Source: Devosia sp. Root685 (lineage in GTDB: Bacteria; Pseudomonadota; Alphaproteobacteria; Rhizobiales; Devosiaceae). From it: 64,000 bases of DNA. Positions within the stretch are counted from its first letter, which is position 1, and each line of letters opens with the position of its first letter. Below are positions 45,176 to 54,462 of this stretch, in pieces. The stretch spans positions 927,436 to 991,435 of the forward strand of contig NZ_LMHK01000002.1 in the NCBI RefSeq assembly GCF_001427875.1, in the 5' to 3' direction. The notes under the pieces were generated by a model. That model made no database searches, was not told the DNA's origin, and saw only the letters and a list, made by a program, of their open reading frames with translations. The position numbers were made by a program, and so were the translations under genes.

Positions 45176-46267
45176 ATGCGCCTCTTCAGCTGCGATCATT
45201 GCGGCAATACGGTCTATTTCGAGAACAGCCGCTGCGAGCATTGCGGCCACGCGCTTGGCTATCTGCCGGAACAAAACGCGCTCGTCTCGCTCGATGAGGC
45301 GGAGGGCGTTTGGCACGCGCCGGCCTTTGCGGGAGGCGCCTATATCTATTGCGACAATGCCAGACACGGGGCCTGCAACTGGCTGATTGAAGCGGAACCC
45401 GGCGGGCCAGTTCTTTGCGCGGCCTGCCGGCACAATGAGACCATTCCTGCGCTCGACAATCCGGAAAACCTCAGCCGCTGGCAGGTGGTCGAACGGGCCA
45501 AGAAACGCCTGGTCTATTCGCTGCTGCGCCTCGGCCTGCCGCTGAAGACACGCGCGGAAGACCCTACGCACGGCCTCGCATTTCGTTTTCTCGCCGATGC
45601 CGGCAGCGCGCCGCATGTGATGACCGGGCACGAGAACGGCATCATCACCATTGCCCTGGCGGAAGCCGATGACGCCGAACGCGAGCGCCGGCGTACCGGC
45701 ATGGGCGAGCCATATCGGACCCTTCTCGGTCATTTTCGACATGAGATCGGGCACCATTATTGGGACCTGCTGGTGAGCGGGCAGCCGCCGGAAACGCAGT
45801 TTCGCGCGCTCTTTGGCGATGAGCGAAGCGACTATGGCACGGCGCTCAAGGCCTATTATGCCCATGGCGCGCCCGCGGGTTGGCCGCAAAGTCATATCAG
45901 CGCCTATGCGACGGCTCATCCGTGGGAGGATTTTGCCGAGACTTTCGCGCACTATCTCCACATCGTCGATACGGTGGAAATGGCTGATGCCTTCGGCATC
46001 AGGGCACGGCCGCGCACGGGCGACGAGGCGCTGGCGCTGCTTCCGGTGTCCTTCGATCCCTATATGGCGCCCGACATGGCAGCGATCGTCGATAACTGGA
46101 TACCCCTCGCTTCGCTCCTCAACAATCTCAACCGCGCCATGGGGCAGGCTGACGCCTATCCCTTCGTGCTGTCTCCGGCGGTGATCGAGAAACTGGGGTT
46201 TGTGAACGATCTGGTGCATCAGGCCCCGGCATTGGGGCAATTGGCAACGCTCGAAGAGGCGGAGTGA
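45176..46267 (+). CDS. Putative zinc-binding metallopeptidase with zinc-ribbon N-terminus
   Basis: The 363-residue protein starts at ATG 45176 (AGGGG upstream). CDHC, CEHC and a later CAAC pair form zinc-ribbon motifs in the first 85 residues. The peptidase motif is HEIGHHYWD near residue 190, with a downstream ETFAHYLHIVD segment that can supply a third ligand. It matches the 'putative zinc-binding metallopeptidase' family of unknown substrate. Confidence 0.88.
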   Translation: MRLFSCDHCGNTVYFENSRCEHCGHALGYLPEQNALVSLDEAEGVWHAPAFAGGAYIYCDNARHGACNWLIEAEPGGPVLCAACRHNETIPALDNPENLSRWQVVERAKKRLVYSLLRLGLPLKTRAEDPTHGLAFRFLADAGSAPHVMTGHENGIITIALAEADDAERERRRTGMGEPYRTLLGHFRHEIGHHYWDLLVSGQPPETQFRALFGDERSDYGTALKAYYAHGAPAGWPQSHISAYATAHPWEDFAETFAHYLHIVDTVEMADAFGIRARPRTGDEALALLPVSFDPYMAPDMAAIVDNWIPLASLLNNLNRAMGQADAYPFVLSPAVIEKLGFVNDLVHQAPALGQLATLEEAE

Positions 46268-46312
46268 GCGACGCCCTTCCAGTGGCAAAAACTTGCTGGT
46301 AAACCCTCGTCC

Positions 46313-46771
46313 ATGTCCGACATCATCATTGTTTCCGTCCCCGTCTTTTCGACCCTTTCCAATGCCGCCTTCGCCCTGCGGAGGGAGGTGTTCGTCTGGG
46401 AGCAGAAAGTGCCGCAAGAGGAAGAGCTCGACAGCTCTGACCTCACCGCGACCCACTATGTCGCCGTCGCCGAGGGCAATGTCGTCGCAACCTTGCGGCT
46501 TATCGCGCAGCCCGAGCATATGAAGATCGGTCGCGTTGCCGTGCATCAGGCCTGGCGCGGCAAGGGCGTGGCGCGAAAGCTGATCGAAAAGGCGATGACC
46601 GATGCGCGCGCCAAGGGAAGCGAGCGCTTTTTCCTGACCGCGCAATCGGACAAATTGGGGCTTTACGAGAAGCTCGGTTTTGTCGCTTTCGGCCCGGAAT
46701 TCATGGATGGCGGCATGCCGCACCGGGCCATGCGCGACTATGACAAGGCTAGCGCCGTCCTAATCGATTAA
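46313..46771 (+). CDS. GNAT N-acetyltransferase (ElaA-like)
   Basis: The 152-residue protein has the GNAT fold: REVFVWEQKVPQEEELD at the start, the acetyl-CoA motif VAVHQAWRGKGVARKLIEKA and the later FLTAQSDKLGLYEKLGF. The substrate is unknown. Confidence 0.9.
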   Translation: MSDIIIVSVPVFSTLSNAAFALRREVFVWEQKVPQEEELDSSDLTATHYVAVAEGNVVATLRLIAQPEHMKIGRVAVHQAWRGKGVARKLIEKAMTDARAKGSERFFLTAQSDKLGLYEKLGFVAFGPEFMDGGMPHRAMRDYDKASAVLID

Positions 46772-46834
46772 TTCAAATTTAACGCATTAACCTCGCTGGG
46801 GGACTCCTGCCCTCAAAGCTGCGTTATTGTGGGC

Positions 46835-46986
46835 TTGTCGCTCAAAAGAGCGCGTCCTGCCGGGCGGCAACCAGTGTGTGGTGCTTCTGGTTGAGAACGC
46901 GAATTCTTGTCTTTTCGCAGGACGCGACCAACCGCCAGGGAGGCGGAAAAGGGCCGGCACCGCCTCGCGCGGGAGCCGGCCTTTTC
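46835..46986 (+). ncRNA. Candidate structured small RNA or leader
   Basis: Four consecutive hairpins fill this gap: CGCTC/GAGCG (46839-46852); a perfect 10-base pair CGCGTCCTGC (46851-46860) with GCAGGACGCG (46917-46926) enclosing AACCAG/CTGGTT (46869-46892); CCGCC/GGCGG (46932-46946); and GGCCGGC/GCCGGCC (46952-46981) flanked by AAAA and TTTT, a rho-independent terminator. No coding frame fits. I cannot assign it to tmRNA, SRP or RNase P RNA, and I am unsure about 6S RNA. Confidence 0.55.
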
Positions 46987-47178
46987 AACCTTTGCGAAGG
47001 AAAGGGTTCAACGTTTCCGGGGGGAGACGTCCAAATGGTTCCCTGCCAATGGGGGAAATTGATCGGGAACGGCTCGCGGATCGAGACGTTGATCCAGCAT
47101 AACGGGCCACACGGCACTCTACCGGCAAGTTTTGCGCCGCATGGCCCTGTTCAAACAAATGAACCATTGGAGCCTACA

Positions 47179-47814
47179 ATGATCCGCACGCTTTTGACCA
47201 CTACGGCCGTTGCCATGCTCATGGGTACTGCTGCTATTGCTCAGACCACCCCGGCCCCTGCCCCGACCGACGCTCCGGCAACCACCACCGAGGCGCCCGC
47301 GGTGGCCCCGGCGGATGCCACCACCCCGGCTGAAGTGACGGCTGCTCCGGTTGATACCGGCGCTGCACAGACCACGGATGTCAATGAGCCCTGGGACATG
47401 TCGGCCGGCTATGTGGCCGCCGATACCGATAATCTCGGTACACGCCTGATCGGTCAGCCGGTCTATTCCAGCGCCGGTGACGACGCCGAAGAAATCGGCT
47501 CGATCAGCGATCTGGTGTTTTCTGAAACCGGCCAGATTGAAGCCGTCGTGATCGGCGTGGGCGGTTTCCTCGGCATTGGCGAAAAGAGCGTTGCCGTCGA
47601 TTTCGACTCGCTCGAATTCACCCTTGCCGCCGACAATACCGAACGCTGGGTGCTGCCGACCACGGCTGAAGCCCTGACCACTGCCCCGGACTTCGTCTGG
47701 GCCGAGGATGAACCCGTGGACGGTGCCGCTGACGGCACGGCTCCGGCTGCCCCTGATGCAATGGCGCCGGCTGCTCCCGACGCGATGGCTCCGGCCCCCG
47801 TCACCACCAACTAA
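47179..47814 (+). CDS. Secreted PRC-barrel domain protein
   Basis: The 211-residue protein from ATG 47179 (GGAG upstream) has a signal peptide (LLTTTAVAMLMGTAAIAQT, cut near AIA-QT), a long Ala/Pro/Thr linker, one PRC barrel (about 85-155: LIGQPVYSSAGDDAEEIGSI, AVVIGVGGFLGIGEKSVAVD) and an Ala/Pro tail with an APDAMAPA repeat. It is probably periplasmic; the role is unknown. Confidence 0.88.
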   Translation: MIRTLLTTTAVAMLMGTAAIAQTTPAPAPTDAPATTTEAPAVAPADATTPAEVTAAPVDTGAAQTTDVNEPWDMSAGYVAADTDNLGTRLIGQPVYSSAGDDAEEIGSISDLVFSETGQIEAVVIGVGGFLGIGEKSVAVDFDSLEFTLAADNTERWVLPTTAEALTTAPDFVWAEDEPVDGAADGTAPAAPDAMAPAAPDAMAPAPVTTN

Positions 47815-47855
47815 TCTCTCCTGCGGCCCTTCGCTCACTGAAGGCCAAGGAAAGG

Positions 47856-47882
47856 AAAAGGCCCGCTTCGGCGGGCCTTTTT
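47856..47882. terminator. Terminator between the PRC-barrel gene and fliJ
   Basis: AAAAGGCCCGC-TTCG-GCGGGCCTTTTT is a perfect stem with a UUCG loop and T-run, serving the two convergent transcripts. Confidence 0.88.
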
Positions 47883-47901
47883 GCGTTCCGTGATTTTGGT
47901 G

Positions 47902-48315
47902 TCAGCGGTTGCGAAAACGCTGGCGGGCAATTTCGTCGTAGTCTTGCTGCTCGATCTTGTTCTGCTCGTCACGCTCGCGCTGATGTTCGCGCTGGTCGAG
48001 CAATTCGACCTTTTTCAGGTCTTCGAGGGCTTCGGCCAACTGGTCCTGTGCCGTTTCGAGCTTGCCGCGCATGTCCTGGGCGGATGCCAGCAGATTGTCG
48101 CGGCGCTGCAAAGCGGCCTTGGCAAAGGTGGAATAGGCAAAATGGGCGACATCGGAAATGCCGGTCTTGGTCTGCTCGATCTCGATCTGCTGATCGAGCT
48201 CGGAAGCCATGCGCTCGAAGTCCGCGACCATCATTTCGATCTGCATGACCTGCCGGCGCTTTTCGTCGACATTGAACTTCTTGAGCCGAATGAGGCTCTC
48301 ACTGCGCGATTTCAA
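47902..48315 (-). CDS. fliJ: Flagellar export chaperone FliJ
   Basis: The 137-residue protein is almost entirely a coiled coil (MQIEMMVADFERMASELDQQ, QRRDNLLASAQDMRGKLETA), the FliJ hallmark. FliJ binds the FliI hexamer and the export gate. It follows fliI on the minus strand. Confidence 0.88.
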   Translation of the reverse strand: MKSRSESLIRLKKFNVDEKRRQVMQIEMMVADFERMASELDQQIEIEQTKTGISDVAHFAYSTFAKAALQRRDNLLASAQDMRGKLETAQDQLAEALEDLKKVELLDQREHQRERDEQNKIEQQDYDEIARQRFRNR

Positions 48316-48373
48316 GACCTGTACTCCTTACACACCAAGTCAGTCTCCGAAAGAGGCCCCAAGCACACTCCCG

Positions 48374-49702
48374 TCAGACCTGCGCATCGGCTTCGGCGAT
48401 GATCTCTGCAAGGCGCTGATAGCCCTCCTCGATCGTCGACGTCTCTTCCCGCTGCTGGTTCAGAAAACCTTCCAGCTTCGGGTTGATAGCGATAGCGCGG
48501 TCCACATTCGGATCTGACCCTTTGCGGTAAGCCCCCAGCCGGATCAGTTCCTCCATGTCCGAAAAAATGGACATGAGCTCTCGCGCCCTTGCCAGAACCG
48601 GCCGAACCTCGGCCGGTACGCACCCTGGCATGGTGCGCGAAATGGACCGGAGCACGTTGACGGCGGGATAACGCCCCCGCTCGGCAATACCGCGCTCCAT
48701 CACAATGTGCCCGTCAAGAATGCCACGAACGGCGTCCGCAATTGGCTCATTGTGATCATCACCTTCCACCAAAACGGTAAATAGTCCGGTAATAGAACCG
48801 GTAGAAGGCGTACCGGGGCCCGCACGTTCGAGCAAACGTGGCAATTCTGTGAAAACCGTCGGTGGATAACCCTTGGCGGTGGGCGGTTCGCCGATGGAAA
48901 GACCGATCTCGCGCTGCGCCATGGCAAAGCGGGTGAGCGAGTCCATCATACAAAGGACCCGCAGCCCCTCATCGCGCAGATATTCGGAAAGCGCGAGGGA
49001 GATATAGGCGGCCTGCCGGCGCATCAGCGCGGCTTCGTCCGAGGTCGCGACAACGACGATGGCACGCTTGAGGCCTTCTTCGCCCAGATATTCCTGAATG
49101 AACTCGTGCACCTCGCGGCCGCGCTCGCCGATCAGCCCGATGACCGAGACGTCGACATTGGTATTGCGCGCCAGCATCGACATAAGGACGGACTTGCCCA
49201 CGCCCGAGCCGGCAAAGATGCCCATGCGCTGGCCTTCGCAAAGCGTCGTGAAAGTATTGAGGGTGCGCACGCCAAGATCGAGCGGTTCGCCCACGCGGAC
49301 GCGATCATGCGCCGCAAGCGGGGACTGGCGCAGCGGATAGGCTTTTGCCCCGCGCGCCAAAGGGCCCATGCCGTCGATGGGTTCGCCATTGGCATTGATG
49401 ACGCGGCCGAGCCAGGCCATGGAGGGATTGACCGAGCCATCATGGCGCTTGAACACGGCCTTGCAGCCGAGCCGCACGCCGCTCAATTCGCCAAAGGGCA
49501 GACAGAGGGCATGACCATCGCGAAAGCCGATGATTTCGGCGGCAAGATGCTCCCCATCGCTGCCCTCGATCATGACGCGCCCGCCGACGCGCAATTCGCG
49601 CACCGGGCCGACCACTTCAATAAGCAGGCCCTGGACCGATTTGACGCGCCCGAACACCTCGACATCGTCAATGGCGTCCACGGCCGATATGAGCGCCTTC
49701 AT
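48374..49702 (-). CDS. fliI: Flagellum-specific ATP synthase FliI
   Basis: From ATG 49702 the 442-residue protein has the F1-beta-like core: Walker [35 protein letters not shown], Walker [21 protein letters not shown] and the PPTAKGYPP loop. It energises protein export. It is divergent from ctrA across a 430-base promoter region, an arrangement also seen in Caulobacter relatives. Confidence 0.96.
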   Translation of the reverse strand: MKALISAVDAIDDVEVFGRVKSVQGLLIEVVGPVRELRVGGRVMIEGSDGEHLAAEIIGFRDGHALCLPFGELSGVRLGCKAVFKRHDGSVNPSMAWLGRVINANGEPIDGMGPLARGAKAYPLRQSPLAAHDRVRVGEPLDLGVRTLNTFTTLCEGQRMGIFAGSGVGKSVLMSMLARNTNVDVSVIGLIGERGREVHEFIQEYLGEEGLKRAIVVVATSDEAALMRRQAAYISLALSEYLRDEGLRVLCMMDSLTRFAMAQREIGLSIGEPPTAKGYPPTVFTELPRLLERAGPGTPSTGSITGLFTVLVEGDDHNEPIADAVRGILDGHIVMERGIAERGRYPAVNVLRSISRTMPGCVPAEVRPVLARARELMSIFSDMEELIRLGAYRKGSDPNVDRAIAINPKLEGFLNQQREETSTIEEGYQRLAEIIAEADAQV

Positions 49703-49752
49703 GCGTGATCCGGGCCTTTTGCTGACACAAATATGGTTTACGCCGAGCCCGC

Positions 49753-50024
49753 GAATCGGGGCCGCCGCGAATCGCAAGATAACCGAACATTAACTTAAAT
49801 TCGCTATTGGCTGAGCGTTCGGGCCTTTGGCCTTGAGGGCGGAGCTTTAAGCCCAAACCACTCCCAGATCACGAAATGCACGAGTCGCCTGAATCGCTTG
49901 TAGGCACTTCTTAACGTACTACCTTAAGAAATTTTCATCTAATTTTATTAACGATTTCAAACACTTAAATTAAAATCACCCTAACAGTGTTTGCGTATTG
50001 CCGAAGCGAATTAAACTTTGTTAA
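49753..50024. promoter_or_regulatory. ctrA upstream region with GANTC sites and TTAA clusters
   Basis: The long AT-rich gap before ctrA has four GANTC sites (49753, 49769, 49882, 49891), the targets of CcrM methylation. About ten TTAA elements also occur, including TTAACGTACTACCTTAAG (TTAA-N9-TTAA, 49911-49927) and TTAAACTTTGTTAAC (N6, 50011-50025). None has the exact N7 spacing of CtrA. Methylation-dependent and autoregulated control of ctrA, known in Caulobacter, is the likely meaning. Confidence 0.55.
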
Positions 50025-50132
50025 CTATTTGGGCTTAGGCTTCAGTCATATCCAGTAGGGTTGGAGCGTGGTGGTTGGACTTGTCATCCCACCACGCAGG
50101 TTCCAGCAGGAACGAATGACAAGGGGAATATA

Positions 50133-50840
50133 ATGCGGGTACTCCTCATCGAGGACGATAGCGCCACGGCGCAGAGCATCGAACTGATGCTCAAGTCCGA
50201 AAGTTTCAACGTCTACACCACCGATCTCGGTGAGGAAGGCGTCGATCTCGGCAAACTGTATGATTACGATATCATCCTGCTCGATCTCAATCTGCCCGAC
50301 ATGAGCGGCTATGAGGTTCTGCGGACATTGCGCGTCGCCAAGGTGCAGACGCCGATCCTGATCCTCTCGGGCCTTGCAGGCATCGAAGACAAGGTTCGCG
50401 GTCTCGGCTTCGGTGCCGACGACTACATGACCAAGCCCTTCCACAAAGACGAACTCGTGGCTCGCATCCACGCCATCGTTCGCCGCTCCAAGGGCCATGC
50501 CCAGTCGGTCATCTCGACGGGCGACCTTATGGTCAACCTCGACACCAAGACCGTGGAAGTGCAGGGCGCCCGCGTCCACCTCACGGGCAAGGAATACCAG
50601 ATGCTGGAGCTGCTTTCGCTCCGCAAGGGTACGACCCTGACCAAGGAAATGTTCCTCAACCACCTCTATGGTGGCATGGACGAGCCGGAACTGAAGATCA
50701 TCGACGTCTTCATCTGCAAGCTGCGCAAGAAGCTCAGCGTTGCCACCGGCGGCAAGAATTACATCGAAACCGTCTGGGGCCGTGGCTACGTGCTGCGCGA
50801 GCCCGATGAGGCCGACGTCTACAGCGAAAACGTCGCCTGA
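50133..50840 (+). CDS. ctrA: Cell-cycle response regulator CtrA
   Basis: From ATG 50133 (AGGGG upstream) the 235-residue protein has a receiver domain with the phospho-Asp in [17 protein letters not shown] and a C-terminal OmpR-type winged helix ([40 protein letters not shown]). CtrA is the master alphaproteobacterial regulator of replication, division and motility genes, phosphorylated through ChpT. The chpT gene lies about 3 kb away. Confidence 0.98.
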   Translation: MRVLLIEDDSATAQSIELMLKSESFNVYTTDLGEEGVDLGKLYDYDIILLDLNLPDMSGYEVLRTLRVAKVQTPILILSGLAGIEDKVRGLGFGADDYMTKPFHKDELVARIHAIVRRSKGHAQSVISTGDLMVNLDTKTVEVQGARVHLTGKEYQMLELLSLRKGTTLTKEMFLNHLYGGMDEPELKIIDVFICKLRKKLSVATGGKNYIETVWGRGYVLREPDEADVYSENVA

Positions 50841-50862
50841 CCTTCCGGCGACGAATGGATTG

Positions 50863-50896
50863 AAAAACCCCGCGCGACGCATCGCGCGGGGTTTTT
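50863..50896 (+). terminator. Terminator of ctrA
   Basis: AAAAACCCCGCGCGA and TCGCGCGGGGTTTTT form a perfect 15-base stem with loop CGCA. Confidence 0.92.
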
Positions 50897-50994
50897 GCTT
50901 TTTGGGCACCAAAATATGCCTTCTCGTGTCGAAATGGCCGGGAGCCACTCGTTGTCTCAGTGAAGGCGCGCTGCCGCCGCTGAGGAGACTGGAC

Positions 50995-51867
50995 ATGATC
51001 CGTTCGACACTTGCTGCCCTGACCATGACGCTCGCCGCCACTGCCGGTGTCTTTGCCGAAAATGCCGCAAAGGGCGACTATGCCGAGGTCAACGGCATGC
51101 GCATGTATTATGAGGTTTCGGGTTCGGGCGATCCGATCGTCGTGTTGCACGGCGCCTATATGAACATACCCGCCATGGGCGGCATCATTCCGGCGCTGGC
51201 AAAAAGCCACACGGTCTATGCCATTGAATTCCAGGGGCATGGCCGGACCGAGGATATCGATCGGCCGATCACCTATCCCAATCTTGCCGACGACGTGGCT
51301 GTCTTCATGGATGAAGTCGGCCTGGAGAAGGCCGATATCTTTGGCTATTCCATGGGTGCGGCGGCCGGACTGCGGCTCGCCATCGACCATCCCAAAAAGG
51401 TCGACCAACTGGTTACGGCCTCGGTGAGCTATGACATGGCGGGCTCGCAGCCGGCTTTTCTCGAAATGATCCCGACCATGACCCCGGAAATGTTCATCGG
51501 TTCGCCCATGGAAGACGCCTGGAAACAATATGCGCCTGATCCCGAGGGTTTTAGGCCCTTCGTCGAGCGCATGATCGCGCTGGAACACGAACCGCTTGCC
51601 TGGGGCGAAGAAGTGAAAGCGCTGAAATCACCCGTGCTGATCATCGCGGGCGACGCCGACATGATGACGCTTGAGCATATCGTGAGCATGTTCCGTCTGC
51701 TCGGCGGCGGCGCGCCCGGCGATATGGGAAAACCCCTCGGCGCCTCCCGCCTCGCCATTCTGCCGGCGACATCGCATACCGCGGTGATCGATCAGGTCGA
51801 TCTGCTGATGGGGTTTATCGAGCCCTTCCTCAAGGGCGAAACGCCCAAGGGCATGTTCGATCAATGA
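50995..51867 (+). CDS. Exported alpha/beta hydrolase
   Basis: From ATG 50995 (GAGGAG upstream) the 290-residue protein has a signal peptide cut near VFA-EN and the alpha/beta-hydrolase fold: VVLHGAYMN, the nucleophile elbow GYSMGA, an Asp in AGDADMM and a His in ATSHTAV. It is periplasmic with unknown ester or related substrate. The ECF sigma gene starts 81 bases after its stop. Confidence 0.88.
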   Translation: MIRSTLAALTMTLAATAGVFAENAAKGDYAEVNGMRMYYEVSGSGDPIVVLHGAYMNIPAMGGIIPALAKSHTVYAIEFQGHGRTEDIDRPITYPNLADDVAVFMDEVGLEKADIFGYSMGAAAGLRLAIDHPKKVDQLVTASVSYDMAGSQPAFLEMIPTMTPEMFIGSPMEDAWKQYAPDPEGFRPFVERMIALEHEPLAWGEEVKALKSPVLIIAGDADMMTLEHIVSMFRLLGGGAPGDMGKPLGASRLAILPATSHTAVIDQVDLLMGFIEPFLKGETPKGMFDQ

Positions 51868-51948
51868 CCATTCTTGCCGGTGCACCGCATTCCGGCCTTT
51901 TCCTCGCGCCACTTCGCTGGCACCCTTGCCCGCGATCTGGAGGGGCCG

Positions 51949-53214
51949 ATGAGCAGTCGCCAAGAAACCGACAAGGCCATTTCAACCGTCTGGCGCGTGG
52001 AACAGGCGCGGCTGATCGCCGGCCTGACCCGCCTCGTGCGCGACATTTCGCTGGCCGAGGAACTGGCGCAGGACGCCTTGATGGCGGCGCTAAAACATTG
52101 GCCGGAAACCGGCGTGCCGCGCAATCCCGGCGCCTGGCTGATGCAGGCGGGCAAGCGCAAGGCCATCGACTATTTTCGCCACCGCAAGATGGCGGCGGGC
52201 AAGCTCGAAGAGGTCGGCCGGATCATGGAGGACGAGGTGCCGGACGCCGAAACCGCCATCCATGAAAGCATGGACGACGATGTCGGCGACGATCTTCTGC
52301 GCCTCATTTTCACCTCTTGCCACCCGATCCTGCCGGCCGAAAGCCGCGTCGCGCTGACGCTGCGGCTGATCGGCGGGCTGACCACCGAGGAAATCGCCCG
52401 GGCATTCCTTGCCAGTGACACGACGATCGGCCAGCGCATCGTGCGCGCCAAGCGCACCATTGCCGATGCGGGCCTTCCCTATGAGGTGCCGCGCGGCGAG
52501 GAGCGCGCCGAACGGCTCCAATCGGTGCTCGGCGTGCTTTATCTCATCTTCAACGAGGGCTATTCGGCGACTGCGGGCGAGGACTGGATGCGCCCACAGC
52601 TTTGCGAAGAAGCCATGCGCATGGGCCGCACGCTCGCCCGGCTGATGCCCGAGGAGCCCGAAGTGCATGGACTGCTGGCGCTGATGGAAATTCAGCATAG
52701 CCGCGTCAATGCGCGCACCAATGCCAGGGGCGAACCGATCCTGTTGCCGGACCAGAACCGGGCGCTCTGGGACCAGTTGATGATAAGGCGCGGCCTTGCC
52801 GGGCTCGATCGCGTCAATGCGCTCAACGGTGTCGCGGGGCCTTATGCATTACAGGCCGCCATTGCGGCGTGTCACGCCAGAGCCCGCCGGGCCGGCGATA
52901 CCGATTGGCGCCGGATTGCCTCGCTTTATGCCGTGCTGGTCGAAATCATGCCCTCGCCGGTAGTGGAGCTCAACCGGGCCGTGGCCGTGTCGATGGCCGA
53001 CGGACCGGCGGCGGCGCTGCCTCTGGTGGAAGCCATTCGGGACAGCGGTACGCTCGAGAATTACCACCTGCTCTACGGCGTGCGCGGCGATCTCTTGCGC
53101 AAACTCGAGCGGCACACCGAGGCCAATCTCGATTTCAGGCACGCAGCGGAGCTGACGCGCAATGAGCGGGAGCGGGCATATCTGCTGGGGCGGGCGGCGG
53201 AGGTGGAGAGTTAG
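51949..53214 (+). CDS. ECF42-like RNA polymerase sigma factor with C-terminal TPR-like extension
   Basis: The 421-residue protein (from ATG 51949, GGAGGGG upstream) has sigma regions 2 and 4 in its first 185 residues (LAEELAQDALMAALKHWPET; ALTLRLIGGLTTEEIARAFL). It then carries the long DUF6596/TPR-like domain typical of the ECF42 group (IFNEGYSATAGEDWMRPQL, VVELNRAVAVSMADGPAAAL). ECF42 genes normally sit beside a DGPF/YCII-domain gene; here that partner is absent. The stop overlaps the convergent response-regulator gene by four bases. Confidence 0.88.
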   Translation: MSSRQETDKAISTVWRVEQARLIAGLTRLVRDISLAEELAQDALMAALKHWPETGVPRNPGAWLMQAGKRKAIDYFRHRKMAAGKLEEVGRIMEDEVPDAETAIHESMDDDVGDDLLRLIFTSCHPILPAESRVALTLRLIGGLTTEEIARAFLASDTTIGQRIVRAKRTIADAGLPYEVPRGEERAERLQSVLGVLYLIFNEGYSATAGEDWMRPQLCEEAMRMGRTLARLMPEEPEVHGLLALMEIQHSRVNARTNARGEPILLPDQNRALWDQLMIRRGLAGLDRVNALNGVAGPYALQAAIAACHARARRAGDTDWRRIASLYAVLVEIMPSPVVELNRAVAVSMADGPAAALPLVEAIRDSGTLENYHLLYGVRGDLLRKLERHTEANLDFRHAAELTRNERERAYLLGRAAEVES

Positions 53215-53582
53215 ACCGTCTCGAACCGGCTGAGGTCGAATTTCACCTCAAGGCTCTGCCGGTCGAAGGGCTTCATCATATAGTCGTTGGCGCCTTCCTT
53301 GCGGGCCATGGCGATGGCGCCGATGTCGTGCTCGACCGTGCAATAGACGATGTGCGGTTTTTCCCCGCCGATAAAGGCGCGCAGCAATTTGAGAAATTCG
53401 AGCCCGCTCATGATCGGCATGTTCCAATCGAGCAGGATCGCGTCGGGCATGTTCGCCTTGCACTTTTCGAAGGCTTCCTGGCCGTCCTCGGCTTCTTCGA
53501 CCGTGTAGTCGAGGTCTTCGAGAATACGGCGGGCAACCTTGCGCACGACGGTGGAGTCGTCAACGATCAGGCATGTGGGCAT
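53211..53582 (-). CDS. Single-domain CheY-like response regulator
   Basis: The 123-residue protein is only a receiver: acidic pocket DD in LIVDDSTVVRKVA, phospho-Asp in AILLDWNMPIMSGLEFLKLL, Thr in VYCTVEHD and Lys in MMKPFDRQSL. GGAG precedes the ATG. It lies beside chpT, which suggests a role in or near the ChpT phosphorelay, but it is not clearly CpdR or DivK. Confidence 0.88.
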   Translation of the reverse strand: MPTCLIVDDSTVVRKVARRILEDLDYTVEEAEDGQEAFEKCKANMPDAILLDWNMPIMSGLEFLKLLRAFIGGEKPHIVYCTVEHDIGAIAMARKEGANDYMMKPFDRQSLEVKFDLSRFETV

Positions 53583-53682
53583 GGCGGAGCTCCGGGCAGG
53601 CAGGCGCTGCCCGGACTATGCGCGAAAAGTGGTTTGGGAATGGTTAGCGAAAAAGAAACTTTTCCGCCAAGCGCAATGCCAA

Positions 53683-54393
53683 TTATTCGCTGGCGGTCGC
53701 CGCTGTAGCGTCCCCGGCTGACGCATCTTCCTTGGCCTTGGGCACGGCGGTGAAGAAGAAGACGTCGGCTTCGATGCCGATATCGATCTCCATATCGGTC
53801 ATGCGGGCGAGAAGGCCGGTATAAAACGGCTGGATGCCCCGCGCATCGACCGAACCTTCTTCCGGCATGCCGGAGAGAAGACCGGCCGAGCCGGATGGGA
53901 TCAACGTTTTCTGGCGCTTTTCGGGATCGCTCTTGGAGCTGAACTCGAACTTTTCTTCCCCCGCCGGGCCCGAAACCTTGACGCTGACAAGACCACCACG
54001 CGGCACGGAACCCGCTGCGATCAGCAGCATGTTCATAAGAAGCTTGGCCTTGTGCTTGGGCAGGAGGATCAGCGGCACGTTCCAGTCGAGATCGGCCTTT
54101 TCGATATCGAAGAGAATGCGCGCCACGCGCTCGCATTCACGCGTGTCGATATCGGTGCCGGCGGTCGAGGAGGCGCCATAGGCAAGGCGGGCAAATTCGA
54201 GTTTGGCCCGGCTTTGCTTCGCGGCACTGGCGATCAGGTCACGCGCGCCTTCCGACATTTCTGCCTGGGAAGGATCGGCCAAAACTTCGAGCCCATTGCC
54301 GATGGCGCCGATGGAGTTGATCAGGTCATGGCAAACCCGCGAGCACAGCATCGCGGCGAGGTCCGTTGCCTTGAGCTCAATGATATCGGTCAT
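53683..54393 (-). CDS. chpT: Histidine phosphotransferase ChpT
   Basis: The 236-residue protein has the ChpT signature LAAMLCSRVCHDLINSIGAI with the phospho-accepting His of HDL, a helical dimerisation hairpin and a degenerate ATPase-like C-terminal domain. It carries phosphate from CckA to CtrA and CpdR. The last residues are acidic and alanine-rich. Confidence 0.93.
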   Translation of the reverse strand: MTDIIELKATDLAAMLCSRVCHDLINSIGAIGNGLEVLADPSQAEMSEGARDLIASAAKQSRAKLEFARLAYGASSTAGTDIDTRECERVARILFDIEKADLDWNVPLILLPKHKAKLLMNMLLIAAGSVPRGGLVSVKVSGPAGEEKFEFSSKSDPEKRQKTLIPSGSAGLLSGMPEEGSVDARGIQPFYTGLLARMTDMEIDIGIEADVFFFTAVPKAKEDASAGDATAATASE

Positions 54394-54462
54394 CTTAGGT
54401 CTCCATGCCCGCCGAAGCGGTGAATCAGTCTTTGAAAGGATAAAGGGGCGCGCGGCCCAGCA

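Noticed and set aside
46876..47178. Extension of the PRC-barrel frame upstream
   Set aside because: It would precede a clear signal peptide and overlap the structured RNA candidate.
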